Assembly (NCBI RefSeq): GCF_048771995.1
Contig: NC_133026.1
Span: 12,860,001 to 12,924,000, forward strand
Length of the DNA: 64,000 nucleotides
Reading direction: 5' to 3'
From: Taeniopygia guttata
Lineage: Eukaryota; Chordata; Aves; Passeriformes; Estrildidae
In this document: positions 1 through 13,092 of the stretch, in pieces
Position numbering within the stretch: the stretch's first letter is position 1
Layout of the letters: each line of letters begins with the position of its first letter
Made by a program: the position numbers and the translations under genes
The notes under the pieces: model-generated
Seen by the model: the letters and a program-made list of their open reading frames with translations, nothing else
The model's database searches: none
What the model was told of the DNA's origin: nothing

Positions 1-184
1 TAAGATTTCCCTTCTTTGCCCTCTCTTTTTTCTTCAGAGCAGGAATCCATGGTCTGCAGCCATCATTGTAGCCTTCTCCAGAATTCCCAGGAATCTCCAG
101 TGATGAGACCAGAAAACTCCCTTTACCTATGGACAATTCCTGCATGGATTAAACCACTGTGCCCTCCTCTCCTTCTGGCCCTTG

Positions 185-325
185 CGCCCCTTGGGATTTC
201 CACCGGGACTCCCGGTCCTGCCCTGGCCGGACCGGTGCCACACCTGCCGCGCATCCCTGGGGATGGACGGGATCAGAGGATGGCAGCGCCTCCTCTCCCC
301 GCTGGGAGCGGCGTCAAAAGGAAGC
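185..325. other. CpG-rich patch 3' of the tRNA gene
   Basis: This stretch has many CpG dinucleotides and high GC compared with the AT-rich sequence around it. It includes short GC hairpin arms such as CCGGGACTCCCGG. It directly abuts the 3' side of the minus-strand tRNA-Gly. It may be a small unmethylated island maintained by tRNA transcription, or the remnant of an older GC-rich insertion. No open frame here resembles a known protein. Confidence 0.45.
316..319 (-). terminator. RNA polymerase III T-run terminator of tRNA-Gly
   Basis: Four consecutive T residues on the minus strand lie six bases past the 3' end of the tRNA-Gly gene. This is the minimal Pol III termination signal at the usual distance. 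It supports the tRNA being an autonomous transcription unit. Confidence 0.8.
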
Positions 326-397
326 TGCGTTGGCCGGGAATCGAACCCGGGTCAACTGCTTGGAAGGCAGCTATGCTCACCACTATACCACCAACGC
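326..397 (-). tRNA. tRNA-Gly (anticodon UCC)
   Basis: Read on the minus strand, this 72-base segment folds as a complete cytosolic tRNA. The acceptor stem GCGTTGG pairs with CCAACGC, followed by a discriminator A. The A box contains GTGGTATAGTGG, the anticodon arm is CTGCC-TTCCAAG-CAG with anticodon TCC, and the T arm CCGGGTTCGATTCCCGG is a perfect internal B box. All stems look intact, so the gene appears functional and decodes GGA glycine codons. No intron is present and CCA is not encoded, as expected for a eukaryotic nuclear tRNA. It stands alone, with no second tRNA visible nearby. The anticodon and fold are read directly; the assignment is very secure. Confidence 0.97.
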
Positions 398-2780
398 CGC
401 GGCAAGGGAGTCTATCTGCTCACCTTCCTTCTTCCTTTCCATCTTCCCTCCATTCCCAGTTTACCTACAGGATTTACTACCTGTTCCCAGGTACAGCAAA
501 GAGCTACTGAAGGAGGTAAAGTTTTCTCCATGCCTGCCAAGGCTACTAGAAAATCAGAAGCTTCTTTGCTTGTTTGTTTTTAAACACTGATAAAGAGATA
601 TTGTTCAGTGAAATGTTTCCAACATCCTGATTGGTTTAAAAGAAATTCCAAATAGGACTAAAACCTTCAGAAAGGGGGTTGTGGATGATAGCACAACTGG
701 AAAAAAAGGCTGGCTGATAGCACACATCTGATGAAATAAACATCTTCATTTTTAGTAAAATAAAAAGTCCAGCATTAATGTTGAAGATGAGATTTTTATA
801 TCATGTCTGAAAAATTAGGTGGAAAAAGTTTTTAAAAACAGCATATGTTGTCCTTTCTATCAATTACTTGCTTTTGTGTTCTCAGTATCATCCAAAGAAG
901 CATAAGATTACATGGAAAATATAGCTGAAAATAAACTAAACAGTTACAAAAGCTTGATATTTGAAAGAGGGTTATCTGTAACACAGCCCTGAAATGCTGA
1001 ATCTCAAACTTGAATACATTTTTGTGACATAATGTGTGGTGAAAAGTTTTCTACTACAGTGAGTAGATAGAGCCAACAAGCTATTTTAGAAGAACAAAAT
1101 CTCCAAAAACTCACATGGTGTGAGAATATCCTACAAATAACCCAGGACACTCTAGGGCATCCATGATTTCACTTCTGAGAATGTCCTGTTTACAAGCAGG
1201 TATGGCTCTTAACATGTAGGAATCTCACCAAGCTTGTGTTGGAAACCATTGTGTGCCAGCAGAGAGGTCTGAAGCAGAGAGACCTTCATGTCTCCTTCAT
1301 TCTCAAATCCTCTGTCTTCAGCTTCTTGCAGGGGTAATCAGGAAAGTTGTAAAACATAATATTGGTCAGATATCCATTGATCCTGTCACTTTCTGTCACT
1401 TTGCATCTGAGTAATTAATAGGTCCATAGAAGGTCCCACAGGCCTGTGCATACTCTGGCCACTTACAAATGTTGGTATAGATGAAAGTTCTTGCAGCCTT
1501 AAATGAAAGTTTGTCATGCACAGCTGTTGCTGTAGTAAGGATATAGAGTATTCTCCCATTTTCTTATCATATTTTACTTTAAATTCAGCAAAACCAGCCG
1601 AGATCCTATTTGAAATGTTCTGCAAACAGATCATGAGGACATAATGTTAAGTGTATTTATATCAAAGATTTAACAAAACAAACTAAGAGGGCCCTGCTGA
1701 AGGATGCAGAGTCCATTTTGACTTCATGTGTCATGCAGTGCACGTGTTGCTGTGCAAATTTACACTTCAGCTGTGTGGTGCACAAACAGCAAACCACTGC
1801 TTTTGGGAGCCACATTTTCTCTGCATTTGTTGTGGAACCTCTTTACACAGGGCCTTGACCTTGAGCTGGTAGGCTTATATTTTAAGAAGAAGTTAAAATG
1901 AAACACACCACACTCACTGATCATAATCACTTCTGAAAAACACACACTTTATTGTAATGATTTTCATGCTTTTCTACTAATCTGTAGGCACCATAAATAT
2001 TTTCTAGTAAAGGCATGGATAGTAAGTTTAAGCCAAGTGAGAGTTGATTTCAACATTACTGAAGAGTATGATTTAACAATCATCAAAAATGGTTATTCTT
2101 TATATACTTCCTTGCAGAAAATTCCATGGAACCTGAAATTCTGTGGAAAAACATTTGAAAATAATTACCTTATTGTTTAGGAAATTTGAATAACTTTAGC
2201 AAAGCAGTCAGCCTGGAGGAAGTGTGGATCTTCTTATACGAATGATATCTCTCTTCCTTCAGCTTCTAGTCTGAACTACATCTTCTTTTTGAACTCACCA
2301 TCCTGTATTTTAAGGTATTACAGAATGGAGAAGGTGATTTTAAAACGGTGTGATAGAACTGGAAAGAGAGATAGGCCCCCACTGAATTGAGAAGGACTGA
2401 ATGAGGATTTCCAGCTCTGAGAAAGCTGGAAGCTGAAGTGTATGGACAGAGCAGGACAGAGAAGTGGGACAGGCTAAGCTGATCTCTGAAAAGCAGCCAC
2501 CTGCATCTCAGCTCATAAAACTGCATGAGATTCCTAAAGTATTTAAGCACCAAAACTTGCAGATATAACTCAGAGGGCCACATTCCCAAAGTCAGGGTAG
2601 TCTTATCCTGCTTAAGAAATTCTAGAAACACTTCTGGACATCTGTAAGCACCTGGAAATCTGACATCAGTTTTCCAGTCTCAAATGCAAAGCCTCCCAAA
2701 CTCCTGCATGTTCAGGCAATAGACACACACTGCCAAATCAGGGGCTCTGCATGAAATTTGTCCTGATTATTTGTTTTGCC

Positions 2781-2803
2781 TCTCTCTCTCACACACACAC
2801 ACA
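2781..2803. repeat. Compound (TC)n(AC)n microsatellite
   Basis: Five TC dinucleotides are followed immediately by about six AC dinucleotides. The array is short, so length variation is probably modest. Confidence 0.85.
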
Positions 2804-4329
2804 AATGCACACAGATTCCAGCAGCACTTGATGAACAAGCAGATCAAATTAACCCTTATTATGTCTTACCAGAACATGAAGAATGAGCAATGGTAGCATT
2901 TCCTAATCTGGTTTTAATTCACTAGGCAACAAATCTGTTGGCTGTGGGTCTACTGCATACAGCTTTTAGCTGAGAGAAAGTATTTTACTGTGACATAACT
3001 AAAAGTGTTCCAATTTTTCACACACAATGATACACTCTCTGCTTTCTTATAAAAGGTTGTCTTTGTTGGGGCTTACACTAAATGAGTTGCACATATGACT
3101 GATTTTGCTGCAATATCATTTTCAGCTGCTCAGTGCATCACCAGGCTAACCTCTGGATTAACCCTTGCTGCAAAGGCTGCTCCATGCAGGTGCAGTCCCA
3201 TGGCTTGTGTGGCAGGGGACATGCCTTGCTCACTGCTGGTGACCTCTGTCATTGCTGAGCACCTGGACATGCCGCATCTCAAGGCCTTGGCTAATTGCAT
3301 AAGTGATGTGGTGCAGATCCACAGCCTATAGGAATCTAGAAGATATTAAAATGAAAAAAATAAAACCTAGGCCTTGCCAACACTAAATTTGTCTGGTTTT
3401 CTGGCAATAAGCTTCTACACAGAGTATAGATTTTAATGTAGTTAGTCTGGAAGAAATATATGGTTATACCCTAGGTCCAAAGGATTCCTCAGTCATTATC
3501 AGAGAAAAAGTTTGGAAATAAACAACATATTCCGGGAGATTTCAAAACTCTTCAGTGCTACCATAGGAACAGAATATGTCTATTACCTATTACAAGTTTT
3601 ATCAACTTCTCTGGAAAAGAAACAGCATTAAATCTTCAAATTAAAGACATCTAAATTTTGACAGAAAATTTCCTAAATATGTGGCAAACATTACAAACAT
3701 TTGATCATTTGTAAGATGTTTGAAAGTTGTATGTATTTGGACCTAATGCACCAACAGAAATAAAAATACAAAGCTTTAAAATATGGTTTTAGAACTAATT
3801 TACTTAGGATCAGCCAAGTATAAGTTAAATGAAAAATAATAGCCACCATTTATAGGGCTTTTGCTTTAAAATCTTACCTTTCTCCTGACTGATATTCTTT
3901 TATACTTAAACTGATTGTCTACTGATTTCAGTTTTACCAAATGCTGTTCTCCCGTCAGAGTGTTCCCATAGTTAGTTATATGCTTTTTTCTATCAAGGTC
4001 AATCTCCATGAGCTATCAGTCCTCAACACACAATAAAGATAACATACACATAAACACATGTTTATCTTCATCAAAGAAGATAACTACTCAAATTTAGAAA
4101 TACTTTAAAATAGTAAGTTTAATGAAAACCTGAACTGAGACTTTTTTTCATGCAGTCACTTGGCTTCAGAAGCTGGGATGCTGTGTATTAATGTGCATGG
4201 GCACCTCAGGGACTGGTTCATTTCAGGTTCATCTCCAAGGCCATCACAGCCCTGGTAAAGTGTCTAAAATAAACTTATGAGTCACCTTCTGGATGGGCTT
4301 TTTTATATCAGTGTTAAAAATAGGAAGTG

Positions 4330-4353
4330 GTTAGCTCAAAAGTTAGCTCAAAA
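4330..4353. repeat. Perfect 12-bp tandem duplication
   Basis: The unit GTTAGCTCAAAA occurs twice in a row without mismatch, which suggests a recent slippage or small duplication event. Confidence 0.9.
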
Positions 4354-5984
4354 GCACACACAGTGGCTTTAATATAGACAGTTTATTTATAAAAGTTATA
4401 TATTATAAAATTACAACTCCCATTTTTTTACAGTCTGATTGGTTCTATTAGCTGTTATGTTACTTTGTGATATCACCTAGGAAGACAAATTTTGAGGTTC
4501 ATTAATATATGGATATTGATATTTTTGGGCAGACTAGATACCAGTCATCCAGCAGTGATTTAGATGTTTCCAGGAGTAACAAAATTACTTAATATTTAGA
4601 AATTATCTATGCAATCAACCAGAACTTTACTGGCTCTCTTCAAGGAAACAGAAGTCACGTAATTTTCTCTATTTCATGAAAACACAAGCAGACATTTTTA
4701 AAAGTCTAACCCCAAATGAAGAGGATTATTAGAAATAAGGTGTTGGGTTTTTTCCTTTGAATTAAAGTGGTTTATTCAGGAAGGTAGCTACACACTCTCC
4801 TGTTATTATTCCAGATTTACTAACCCTATCTGAAGTCCTTAAGTAGGGAGGCTTTAATCCTTTACATCCTTATATTTGCACACCTTTTCAAACCAATATC
4901 TGTCCTAGATTATCAGATTTATAGACACAGTATCAGACAAGAGTAGTAAAAGAACCTCTTTATTTCTAAAGATACACAAGTCATGTACATAGTATCATAT
5001 GTTGTTAAGGACATTCAAAGATTCAGAAGGCAATTTTTTCTTTTTTTTTTAACCCTCAGCACAGTCCTTCTTTCCCATTCCTCTTTGTCTTAGACTATTT
5101 TTAAAGCACACCCACAGCCTTCACCTAACTTTAGAAGACATCACTGGAAGATTTCACTGTGAAGCCTGAACACAAAGACCTTATTGAAAATAGTATTATT
5201 ATTTTTTTATAACAGAAAAATTCAGAACCATAGAAAAACATACTTATTTATTTTGTCACTTTATTTTATGCCTTTCTTTCTTACTATCTCTTGTAGGGGA
5301 AAAGTTTCTGCTTTTGTATTAGGCTATCTTATCCTGATTGATTTTGGCTACAGAAATAATTTATCTTTTTTATTTATTCTTGCTATATAACTTATTTTTG
5401 CTATATAATGCTGGACATTTAAACATTGGTCTGGAGTCTAAGATTCTGTTTTACTCCATCCCCATCTTTCTGGGAGCTGAAAGGGCTGAAGGAGAGGGGA
5501 AAACCAAGGAATTGCTAAGTTCTGCATCTTTAGGGAAATATGCACATGGGAATAGGTATAACAGGGTGCTTGCATTTAGTTGTGTAGGGATCTCTTTTTT
5601 TGCTTTCACCTTCTGAAAAGGTTGACATATTTCATTTTTATGGTCAGTCCAAAAGATTATGCTTTCCAGAGCCCTGTCAAATGAGTATGATTGATGCACT
5701 AGTGGAAAATAAATATGTGGGAAATTACTCTGGAGTATTTATGCATTAAATAAGCTAACATTCCCTATCCCAGAGGCTCACAGAAAAATGAGCAATTAAG
5801 CCTCTTGATTCTTGCACTTCCACGTAGAAATTGACTTCCATGGAAATGGGGAGCACTGTTCACTGTTTAAGGTGATTGTGGGCATTTCTCAGTGCTTGAC
5901 TTTTAATGGCTTTTGTCTGAGGTTTAGCGTGTGTGCTGTGTGATATGAGCTTTCCCTGGTCAGGACTGTCAGGCTTGGACATTT

Positions 5985-6078
5985 TAGAATCATAGAATCC
6001 TAGAATATCCTGAGCTGGAAGGGACCCACAGGGACCATCGAATTCTAACTCCCAGATCTGCACAGGACAGCTGGGCAA
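5985..6078 (-). mobile_element. CR1 LINE 3' tail fragment
   Basis: On the minus strand the sequence ends in degenerate copies of the ATTCTATG terminal repeat typical of CR1 non-LTR retrotransposons. On the plus strand this reads TAGAATCATAGAATCCTAG. It is preceded by the GGTCCCTTCCAGCTC-type 3' UTR. Only about 90 bp remain, so this is a strongly 5'-truncated, old copy. CR1 is the dominant LINE family of birds, which supports the taxonomic inference. Confidence 0.85.
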
Positions 6079-8470
6079 ACGTGCTATTAAAAAAATTGGT
6101 TCAAAATACATACTCGTTTTAGAGAGAAAAGTTTTTCTTTTTCACAATTCTTGCTGCCATTCAGGAAAGCCAATCCTACAGCTCTGTCTTAATATTGGTA
6201 GGAGTTATTAAGACTGAATTTATAAACATAAGTACACAAAAATAATTTTATTTATCATAATTAATGTCTTTTATTATCTAAGTGTCAATTTCTGTGCAAG
6301 TTAATTTGGAATTAAAGTTTTTCAGCTCAATACTCTGTATCTGAAGTAGGACAGATCTTCTCTGTGATTTACTTATGTTCATGTAGCATTCTATACTGAT
6401 AATTAAATTATTTTAATCAAAACTTTCTGTAGAGACACTTGAATAGCTCTTAAATTGGAGTTTTATTATATAAAAATTAAATTACATTATAAGTCCTATC
6501 AACATTCCATTGGATTAACTGTAAATGCTTAATAGAGCAGATTTGGGTACACTGGATACCTTTTCTTACCTTCCTTTTGTTATGATTTGGTTTAGAATTT
6601 GATTACTTTGATACCTTATCCTCTAGCTAGTCTGGTTCACCAAGTTATCAGACATTAGCTGAGCTGCAGAATTGTTTGTTTGTCCTTCAAGCATTGGTCA
6701 TTATCTGCAAAAGCAAATTGTACTATGGAGCATGAGCATAATTCATATTCACTGCAAATCAAGTTGACTCATAGTTGCTTTGGTTACAAACAGAGACCAG
6801 TTTCCTCAGATCTGGTATAATATGTTAGATTTAAATTACCATTATTGGCAACTGAAGTTACCAAATTTTTATGTGTTGATTTCTAACTCTCTTTATGGGA
6901 AGCCATACATATTAAGGAAAGAATTTATTGTTAGTCCTTCTAAATTTAAATAAAAAGAAAAAAAAAAGTTAGAATTAATAGCCAGTTATACCAATTACAT
7001 TAGCACTCACCAAACTCACTAAATAGTCAACATTCTCCTATTTCAAATTCTCTACTTTATAGAAATCAAATTTCATTAAAATTGTTAAAAATACAGGTAT
7101 AAAAAATAGTGTTACACCATATAATATTATTGGAAGATAGCCACAAGTTAGGCAAACCAAGGAATAGACAGCTGCTCTTTGGAAAGGTGTTATGGCTTAA
7201 CAAGGAAGAAAAACACTCAAAAAAGGCCAAGACAAGTTCAAGTAAGGTCTGGCAAGTCATCATACCAGTTTCCCTTTCTTTAATTGCATTATCATACCCA
7301 GCTTTGTGCTTCTGTAACCATCACACTTCTGATATCTTTGTAAGGAAATATGTGGGTCTCATGGCTGTATTAGCTGAAGATGTGCTGAAGATCACCTTTC
7401 ACTGATGCCTTTGTCTCTTGGCTTTTAAAGACAGCAAATCTCACAAACACCCCAGAGGAGAAGACTCTTTTCTACACGGTTGTACTAGTACGGAAATATA
7501 TTTTAATTGGATAGTTATAATTAAGGCATTCTGAATTCTTTATTCTTTGTATGTCAATTTTATAACTATTAAAATACAACAGATGCTTTAGCCACTTCTC
7601 ACTCAAGACACCCCACTTTCCCCCTTGCCATGCCTGTTTTGGCAGGGGGACTCTCTGAGAGCTGTGTAGACCTTTCTTTCTTTTTTTGCTGTTTCACACT
7701 CAGTGCAGAATTTGCAGTTCTATTCCTGAATACCAAGGCAACCATTTTTGACTTCTCCTGATAAAATAAGTTTTCTTTGGCAAATTTTTCCACCTTAAGG
7801 ACTAGTATATCTCATATTGGGGTTCATTTCTTACAAAATTTAGATGCACTGACCAAATCCCTTGTAAACTGTCAACTGAAAATAAAATGTCTTTATTTTT
7901 TCTGTACCAAATTGGGTTGTTTGGATTTAACCAGTGTTATTTAGTTTTAACTCCCTTCTTGAACCTTTTCCATTCTGTCTCTATTTAGCATCATCTACTA
8001 ATTTTTCCAAATAAGCCACAGCCAGCAAGTTGGTCATATGAGTTGGTCATATTTAGATGAAATATCAAGTAGGCAAGCACATTTTGCTAACAGGAATTCT
8101 CTTTTTCCTCCTGAATCCACATGTGCACCTGTTTCAAGATAAATCCCTTTATTTCTACTGGATTCCTGTTGTGTTTGGCAGCCTGGAGAAGTGCAATGGA
8201 AGGGCACTGGGCTAATTTTTCAGAGGTGCTTAGGGTGCACACATTCCTCCAAAGTTAGTGGGAACTGCAGGTGCTCAACACAGCCTAAAAATCATGCCTT
8301 AGCAGGAAAACTTGTGCTCTCCTCTAGAAAGACTATTATTTTTAAAAATCTAATAGAGACCTTCTGTATCAGCTGACCATTTCTTTGATTAATTTCTTCA
8401 TTATTCTGGAAACAAAAGTAGGCCTAATGAAAGAAACATTGTTTAATTAATGTTTTAGAGATAAATCACC

Positions 8471-8510
8471 AAAAAAAAAAAAAAAAAGAAAAAAAAAAAG
8501 AAAGAAACAG
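8471..8510. repeat. Interrupted poly-A / A-G tract
   Basis: Seventeen A, one G, eleven A and then GAAAG-type purines form a 40-base purine tract. No recognisable retroposed sequence precedes it, so it is annotated as low-complexity rather than as a retroposon tail. Confidence 0.85.
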
Positions 8511-10394
8511 GATATAAGGGAAAGAATTATCTAGGATGCAATCCATGGATAAAAGTGAAACTTCTACAAAACAGATAATTCTGAAGAAAGAGGTATTTCA
8601 AGAATATTAGAGTAAAGTGCTGAATGTTTTTCTGACACATTCAAGTTTTTACTCCTAAAACCTGAATAAATGTAAAAGAAAACATCAGAAAGAGTAAGAA
8701 TGACAGAAAAAAATGAAAATTCATTAAATTAAATTAGATGCAATAATCAAAAAGAAACTAGAGAAGAGAAAACAATGGAACAAGTTCATTCCCACTAGGA
8801 CTGCAGCTAACTAAATAGGCTTAAACCACAGAACACACTTTTTTTAGTGTTGTCATATTTTTAATGTTTATTGTTATATTCTTTAGTTACTTTGGAGCCT
8901 AAAAAGGAAGAAACAGAACAAAAAACAACCAAAAAACTACACATGTAAAAAAGAAAATGAAAAAAGCCAGAAACAAATAAAACCAAAATCAAACAAATAA
9001 CATAAAAACCAAGAAGGAAAACAGACAGTATCATCCATAAATAAAAATTGCTAATTATTAAGATCTAACTGAAATTACTTAGAAGTAGGAGCAAGAAATG
9101 AAGGCATGAATCTGAGCAGGGAAAGAAAACAAAGCAAGTAGAGGGATTTATAATATGAGTACAAATTTCATATTCCTGCTGTTGCCTATGTTTCTCCTGA
9201 AACTAGTACAGATGGTGATATCATCTGTTACTCAGTATAATCAAGATATTTTTCAGTATCAATGTGTCAAAAATCTTTTGGTGACTGTGCTGTATCAGGT
9301 CTGGTTGTAACACAGTCACTGGCTAAATCAGCTGCCTTTTCCCCCACAGTCACTGATTTCTGTAGCCAGTTTTGTGCTCCAAATAGAATGGAACTTTTGG
9401 TTTTTGGAAAAAATAGGGAGTACTTCATACAACACCTACTGCTATAATACATTGAATAACCTTGTAGAGGTATAATCACAGGTACCAATACACCTTTTGC
9501 CTTCACTTACAGTATTTTAAAAAAGATATTTTTCCTAGAGTTCTAATTTCCTGGCTTTTATTCCCTCTTACTTACAGGTGAAGTTTTTTTCCTGAGAAAA
9601 GTGCTGTAATATGATTATACATCTTATTGTTGAATACTTAGGCAGTTTTAAGAAGAGATCATTCAATCTGATGGATGGGGCCTCTACAATCAATGTCATC
9701 TGTCACTCTATGCTTAGTGAACAGAAATAGAACAGTTGGTTTCAGTTTTCATGAGTTTCCCTATTTCCTTATTTTTGCACCACATGGGATAAATTCCTTA
9801 TTTCTAATCTGGCTTCTTAGTCACAGCTGGAACACAAAGGAGAATTTATACCTGACTTGCTAAGTTTTGTCTAGGTTTGAGTTGAGAACATAAGCTATGA
9901 AGTGTGGGGTTTTTTTCTCAGACTTTCTGTATCAGCCCATTCCATTTTAATTAGGTAGGAGTTTGCAAGCTTTGCTAAATCATTCAGTCATATCTTTTTA
10001 ACTCCTAAGAATCAAAAAGGCCACAAATGAGTTTGCTTTCACCTGATTGCAGGTTTATTCATATTATAATTCCAGCCTAGTGAGAGGAAAAAAAAAGAGT
10101 GTAATATATCAAGTTTTAGAAGATATGTGCCAGATACATGGTTCCTCATCTATCACATTAGTGAGAGCCTACCTAGCTAATTATTGACTCACTCCTGCTT
10201 AGTTCTGTGAAAACAAGCAGTGTCAACAATGTGTCATTGCTCCCTGGACCCTGGAATAATGGTTAACTTGTAATTCTGTTATTACTAAACAAAAATCTTT
10301 GAAAAAAGGAAAAGAAAAGATGAAATCCCCACAAGAAAAAAAGAAGAAGGAAAAGGGTATAATTGTCCTAAGAAAGTCTATATAATGAAATACC

Positions 10395-10413
10395 AAAAAA
10401 AAAAAAAAAAAAA
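10395..10413. repeat. Poly-A tract (A19)
   Basis: Nineteen uninterrupted A residues. The upstream sequence is not recognisably a processed transcript. Confidence 0.9.
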
Positions 10414-12120
10414 GCATTTAGCATACTCAAAAATTAACAGGGCAGAAATTAAATAAAATATAGACTAGAGTTCAGAAGTATTAGTGATCTGGACTCATAC
10501 TAAACAGGTTCACTTCCTACAAGTCTCATATTATGGGGTAATATAAGCTACCCCCCACCAGACTGAAGTCAGAGATTTTTTTTTAATTCATGGAAATGTA
10601 GGCTTTAACCAACCCACTGTACAAAGGCCAACACAGCATTTGGCTCTAACTTTCAGTAATTTATACAAGGTAGCACTTAAATTAGACTTAAAAAAAAAAT
10701 GCCTTTTTGTTTCTCTTATCAAAATAAAATGTTGATATAAAAAAGTATATTCAGTCTGCCACCTAAATCCAAACTATCCAGTGTTTAGTCCATGAGCAGA
10801 GACTCACTGATATAAACTGGTCTCTGGGATGATGATAATGGAGTCAATGAAGGCATCACAGAACTGACCCTACACAAGACTCTTTCCCTGCTGAGAAAAC
10901 ATTTGTGTCTATAAACCAGATTTACAAACCAGACAACAGCCCATCTATATTTCTACACCATATTTCACACCACAGGTTGTAGGAGTACATTACTGCAGGA
11001 TACAGCAGTAATTTTTTGACGCTTCCCATCTCCTTCCACTCCCACACTTTCTACATTGTCCCATCAGCTGACGTTGCCTCCAAACACAACTATTCTCTAA
11101 CTGCACTATTTCAAAACTCATCAAAGCAATAAGGAGGCTGTTTTTCCAAACACTGGAAAATTTAAAAAATCTGATCTTAGGGGAGGATTTCAAAACTAGT
11201 TGCCCTAACTCATCTGCTATCTACTGTGGTTATATCTTCTTTCACTTGTAAATTTAATACATGAATCTTTTATGAAGAAAGAAGAGGTCCAATCCTCACA
11301 AATTCTCTCTGAGTCTAGCTGCTCTTCTTGTTGTGATACTATGCATTATAGGTCAGATTCAGGCAGAATACTGAAGAAATGATTTCTTTATACTATTTAC
11401 TCTTTTTCATAAAAATACTGGCACTGCAATCCTACCTTTGTCCTTTGATAATTGCTATCTGAGTCTTTCTAGTAAGGTAGGAATCAGTGACATGAAACAT
11501 ATAAATAATCCTTTATCTGTCAAGGCTCCCCTCCCCTAAAGAAAACAGAAAAGTATGTAACCACCAAATTAAGGATATTTTCCTCATCCCTTAAGCAAGT
11601 GAAACTACTAAAGTCTTTCTGAGCAACCTCCTTCTAACATAGCCTGTATGTTGGATCCAAACTTTAAAATGTTGACAAACTGTTTCTGCAGCATTTGGTG
11701 AGCAGCTCCCTGGATTTCTCTGAAGTAAATAGAAGTTCTCCTCTTGAAGAATCACATTGATATTCTTATGGACTGCAAGCAGCTTTGGGATCTTATTACA
11801 ACACTCCAGTGAATATCTGCCTGGCCACTTGGTGGGAATGAGGAGGGACATCCTTTCTTCAGAGCCGTCAATTCTCTGCAGGGAAAGGATGTGAGGGATG
11901 TTAGGGATTAGGAATCCTGATTCTTTTTCAATTAGAGACAACCCTGTCATTGTCTCCACAAGCCCAAACCCCTGCCAGCATCTTTGTCTTTATCCAAATC
12001 CAAGTCTTTCTCCAGTACTGCCAAGAACATTTCCAATTGGCTCCAAGCACCTCACAGTGGCTTAAGAAAAGTAATTGGTCTCACACATAGATTTGGATGT
12101 GGATGTGCTCCCAGCAGGAT

Positions 12121-12196
12121 TGCCAGAGCTCGGCAGCTACATGACTGCTCTTCCATGGTGTGAACAAGACACATGCCACAACAGAGAGCTCTGGCA
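12121..12196. repeat. 11-bp perfect inverted repeat with a long loop
   Basis: TGCCAGAGCTC at 12121-12131 is matched exactly in inverted orientation by GAGCTCTGGCA at 12186-12196, separated by 54 bases. It could form a cruciform or an RNA hairpin, or be the ends of a tiny degraded element. No coding content was seen inside. Confidence 0.75.
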
Positions 12197-13049
12197 GGGA
12201 GGAAGGTTTACAGCCTCTTTTACGGGACCTCCTCCTATTTTATCCTTTATTCTGCTCTGAGGTGCTTCACATGAACTCAGATAGGAAGCTGAGATAGGAA
12301 GAGTGGCTAACAGCTGCCACAGAACCCTTCACTCAACTGTTTGGTTTAGCAAGACTGAATGCACAATTTCTCATTTAATTTATATATAGTTGCCATTCCT
12401 ATGCACAGCTGAGACTAAAAATAGCAAAGGCAGGGTACAAGGAATGCAGCTTAAATCATCTGAAACTGTTTTAAAGAAGACATCTGGAATCCATCTTTGA
12501 ACGACTCATCAGGGAAAGACTTTTTTTTTAAATGTCAGGGAACAGCCTTTCCACTGAAGCAGAGGTTTGGAGCCCTAACTGCTTTAGATAAAGACTCAAC
12601 TATCACATACATGAACTGAAAATCTGACTAAGATTCCAGATCAAAGATAAAAACAAGACTGCCAGACACATAGATTTGTATGAAAATTGATGTGATTATG
12701 AGAGCTTCAAAGAATAAGTGTGTAAAAATCTGTGAGAGACAAGAACCAAAATGGCTCAAAGACAGTAGGAAAACAATGAGAAGACACAAAATAGAGAAGA
12801 TACAGTTTTAAAATGTTAGGTGAAAAGGAGGAAGGGCATGTTTAAAAAGACAAGGATGTGTTCATCATGATCTCATCCAAGGAAGATGGTACCTCTGCAG
12901 ACAGCAACTGCAAAGCTCCTCCTAGAGCCATGAGCTGGACAGCATGATGCAGCTGTCATTTAAAAAATTCCTTTGAAAGTGATAGAAACCTGAAAAGAAG
13001 TAATTTTTTTCTGGATTCTGCTATCAAGCCAGAACAGCCCTTGATACCC

Positions 13050-13092
13050 ATAAAGGATAGAGGTCTTTTCCAGTCTTAATGATTCTGCATGG
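13050..13092 (+). mobile_element. CR1 LINE 3' end fragment
   Basis: The stretch containing GAGGTCTTTTCCAGTCTTAATGATTCTGCATGG is split here as GAGGTCTTTTCCAGTC then TTAATGATTCTGCATGG. It closely matches the typical CR1 3' terminus on the plus strand, with a decayed terminal repeat. Upstream homology is too weak to place the 5' limit. It is an old, short relic. Confidence 0.6.

Larger units (their letters stand above)
400..5984. other. Non-coding AT-rich stretch
   Basis: No gene was recognised. Contents seen are a (TC)5(AC)6 microsatellite at 2781-2803 and a perfect 12-bp tandem duplication at 4330-4353. There is also a somewhat GC-richer open frame at 3095-3331 with no recognisable domain. 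The rest looks like unique intergenic or intronic DNA. Confidence 0.6.
6079..13049. other. Non-coding AT-rich stretch with poly-A tracts
   Basis: No gene was recognised. The stretch contains a duplicated GTTGGTCATAT motif near 8030-8055, A-rich tracts at 8471-8510 and 10395-10413, and a widely spaced 11-bp inverted repeat at 12121-12196. A minus-strand open frame of 122 codons at 11591-11959 shows no domain I know and no conserved-looking composition, so it is not called as a gene. Confidence 0.55.

Noticed and set aside
16..510. Plus-strand open frames of 133-164 codons near the left edge
   Set aside because: They run antisense through the tRNA-Gly gene and the CpG-rich patch in several frames at once, and show no protein domain; high GC with few stops explains them.
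3095..3331. 78-codon open frame rich in Ala and Cys
   Set aside because: No recognisable domain, splice context or homologue; a slightly GC-richer patch is enough to explain it.
11591..11959. 122-codon minus-strand open frame
   Set aside because: No known motif, signal peptide or membrane segment; no supporting neighbours. A length like this is expected by chance in 64 kb.
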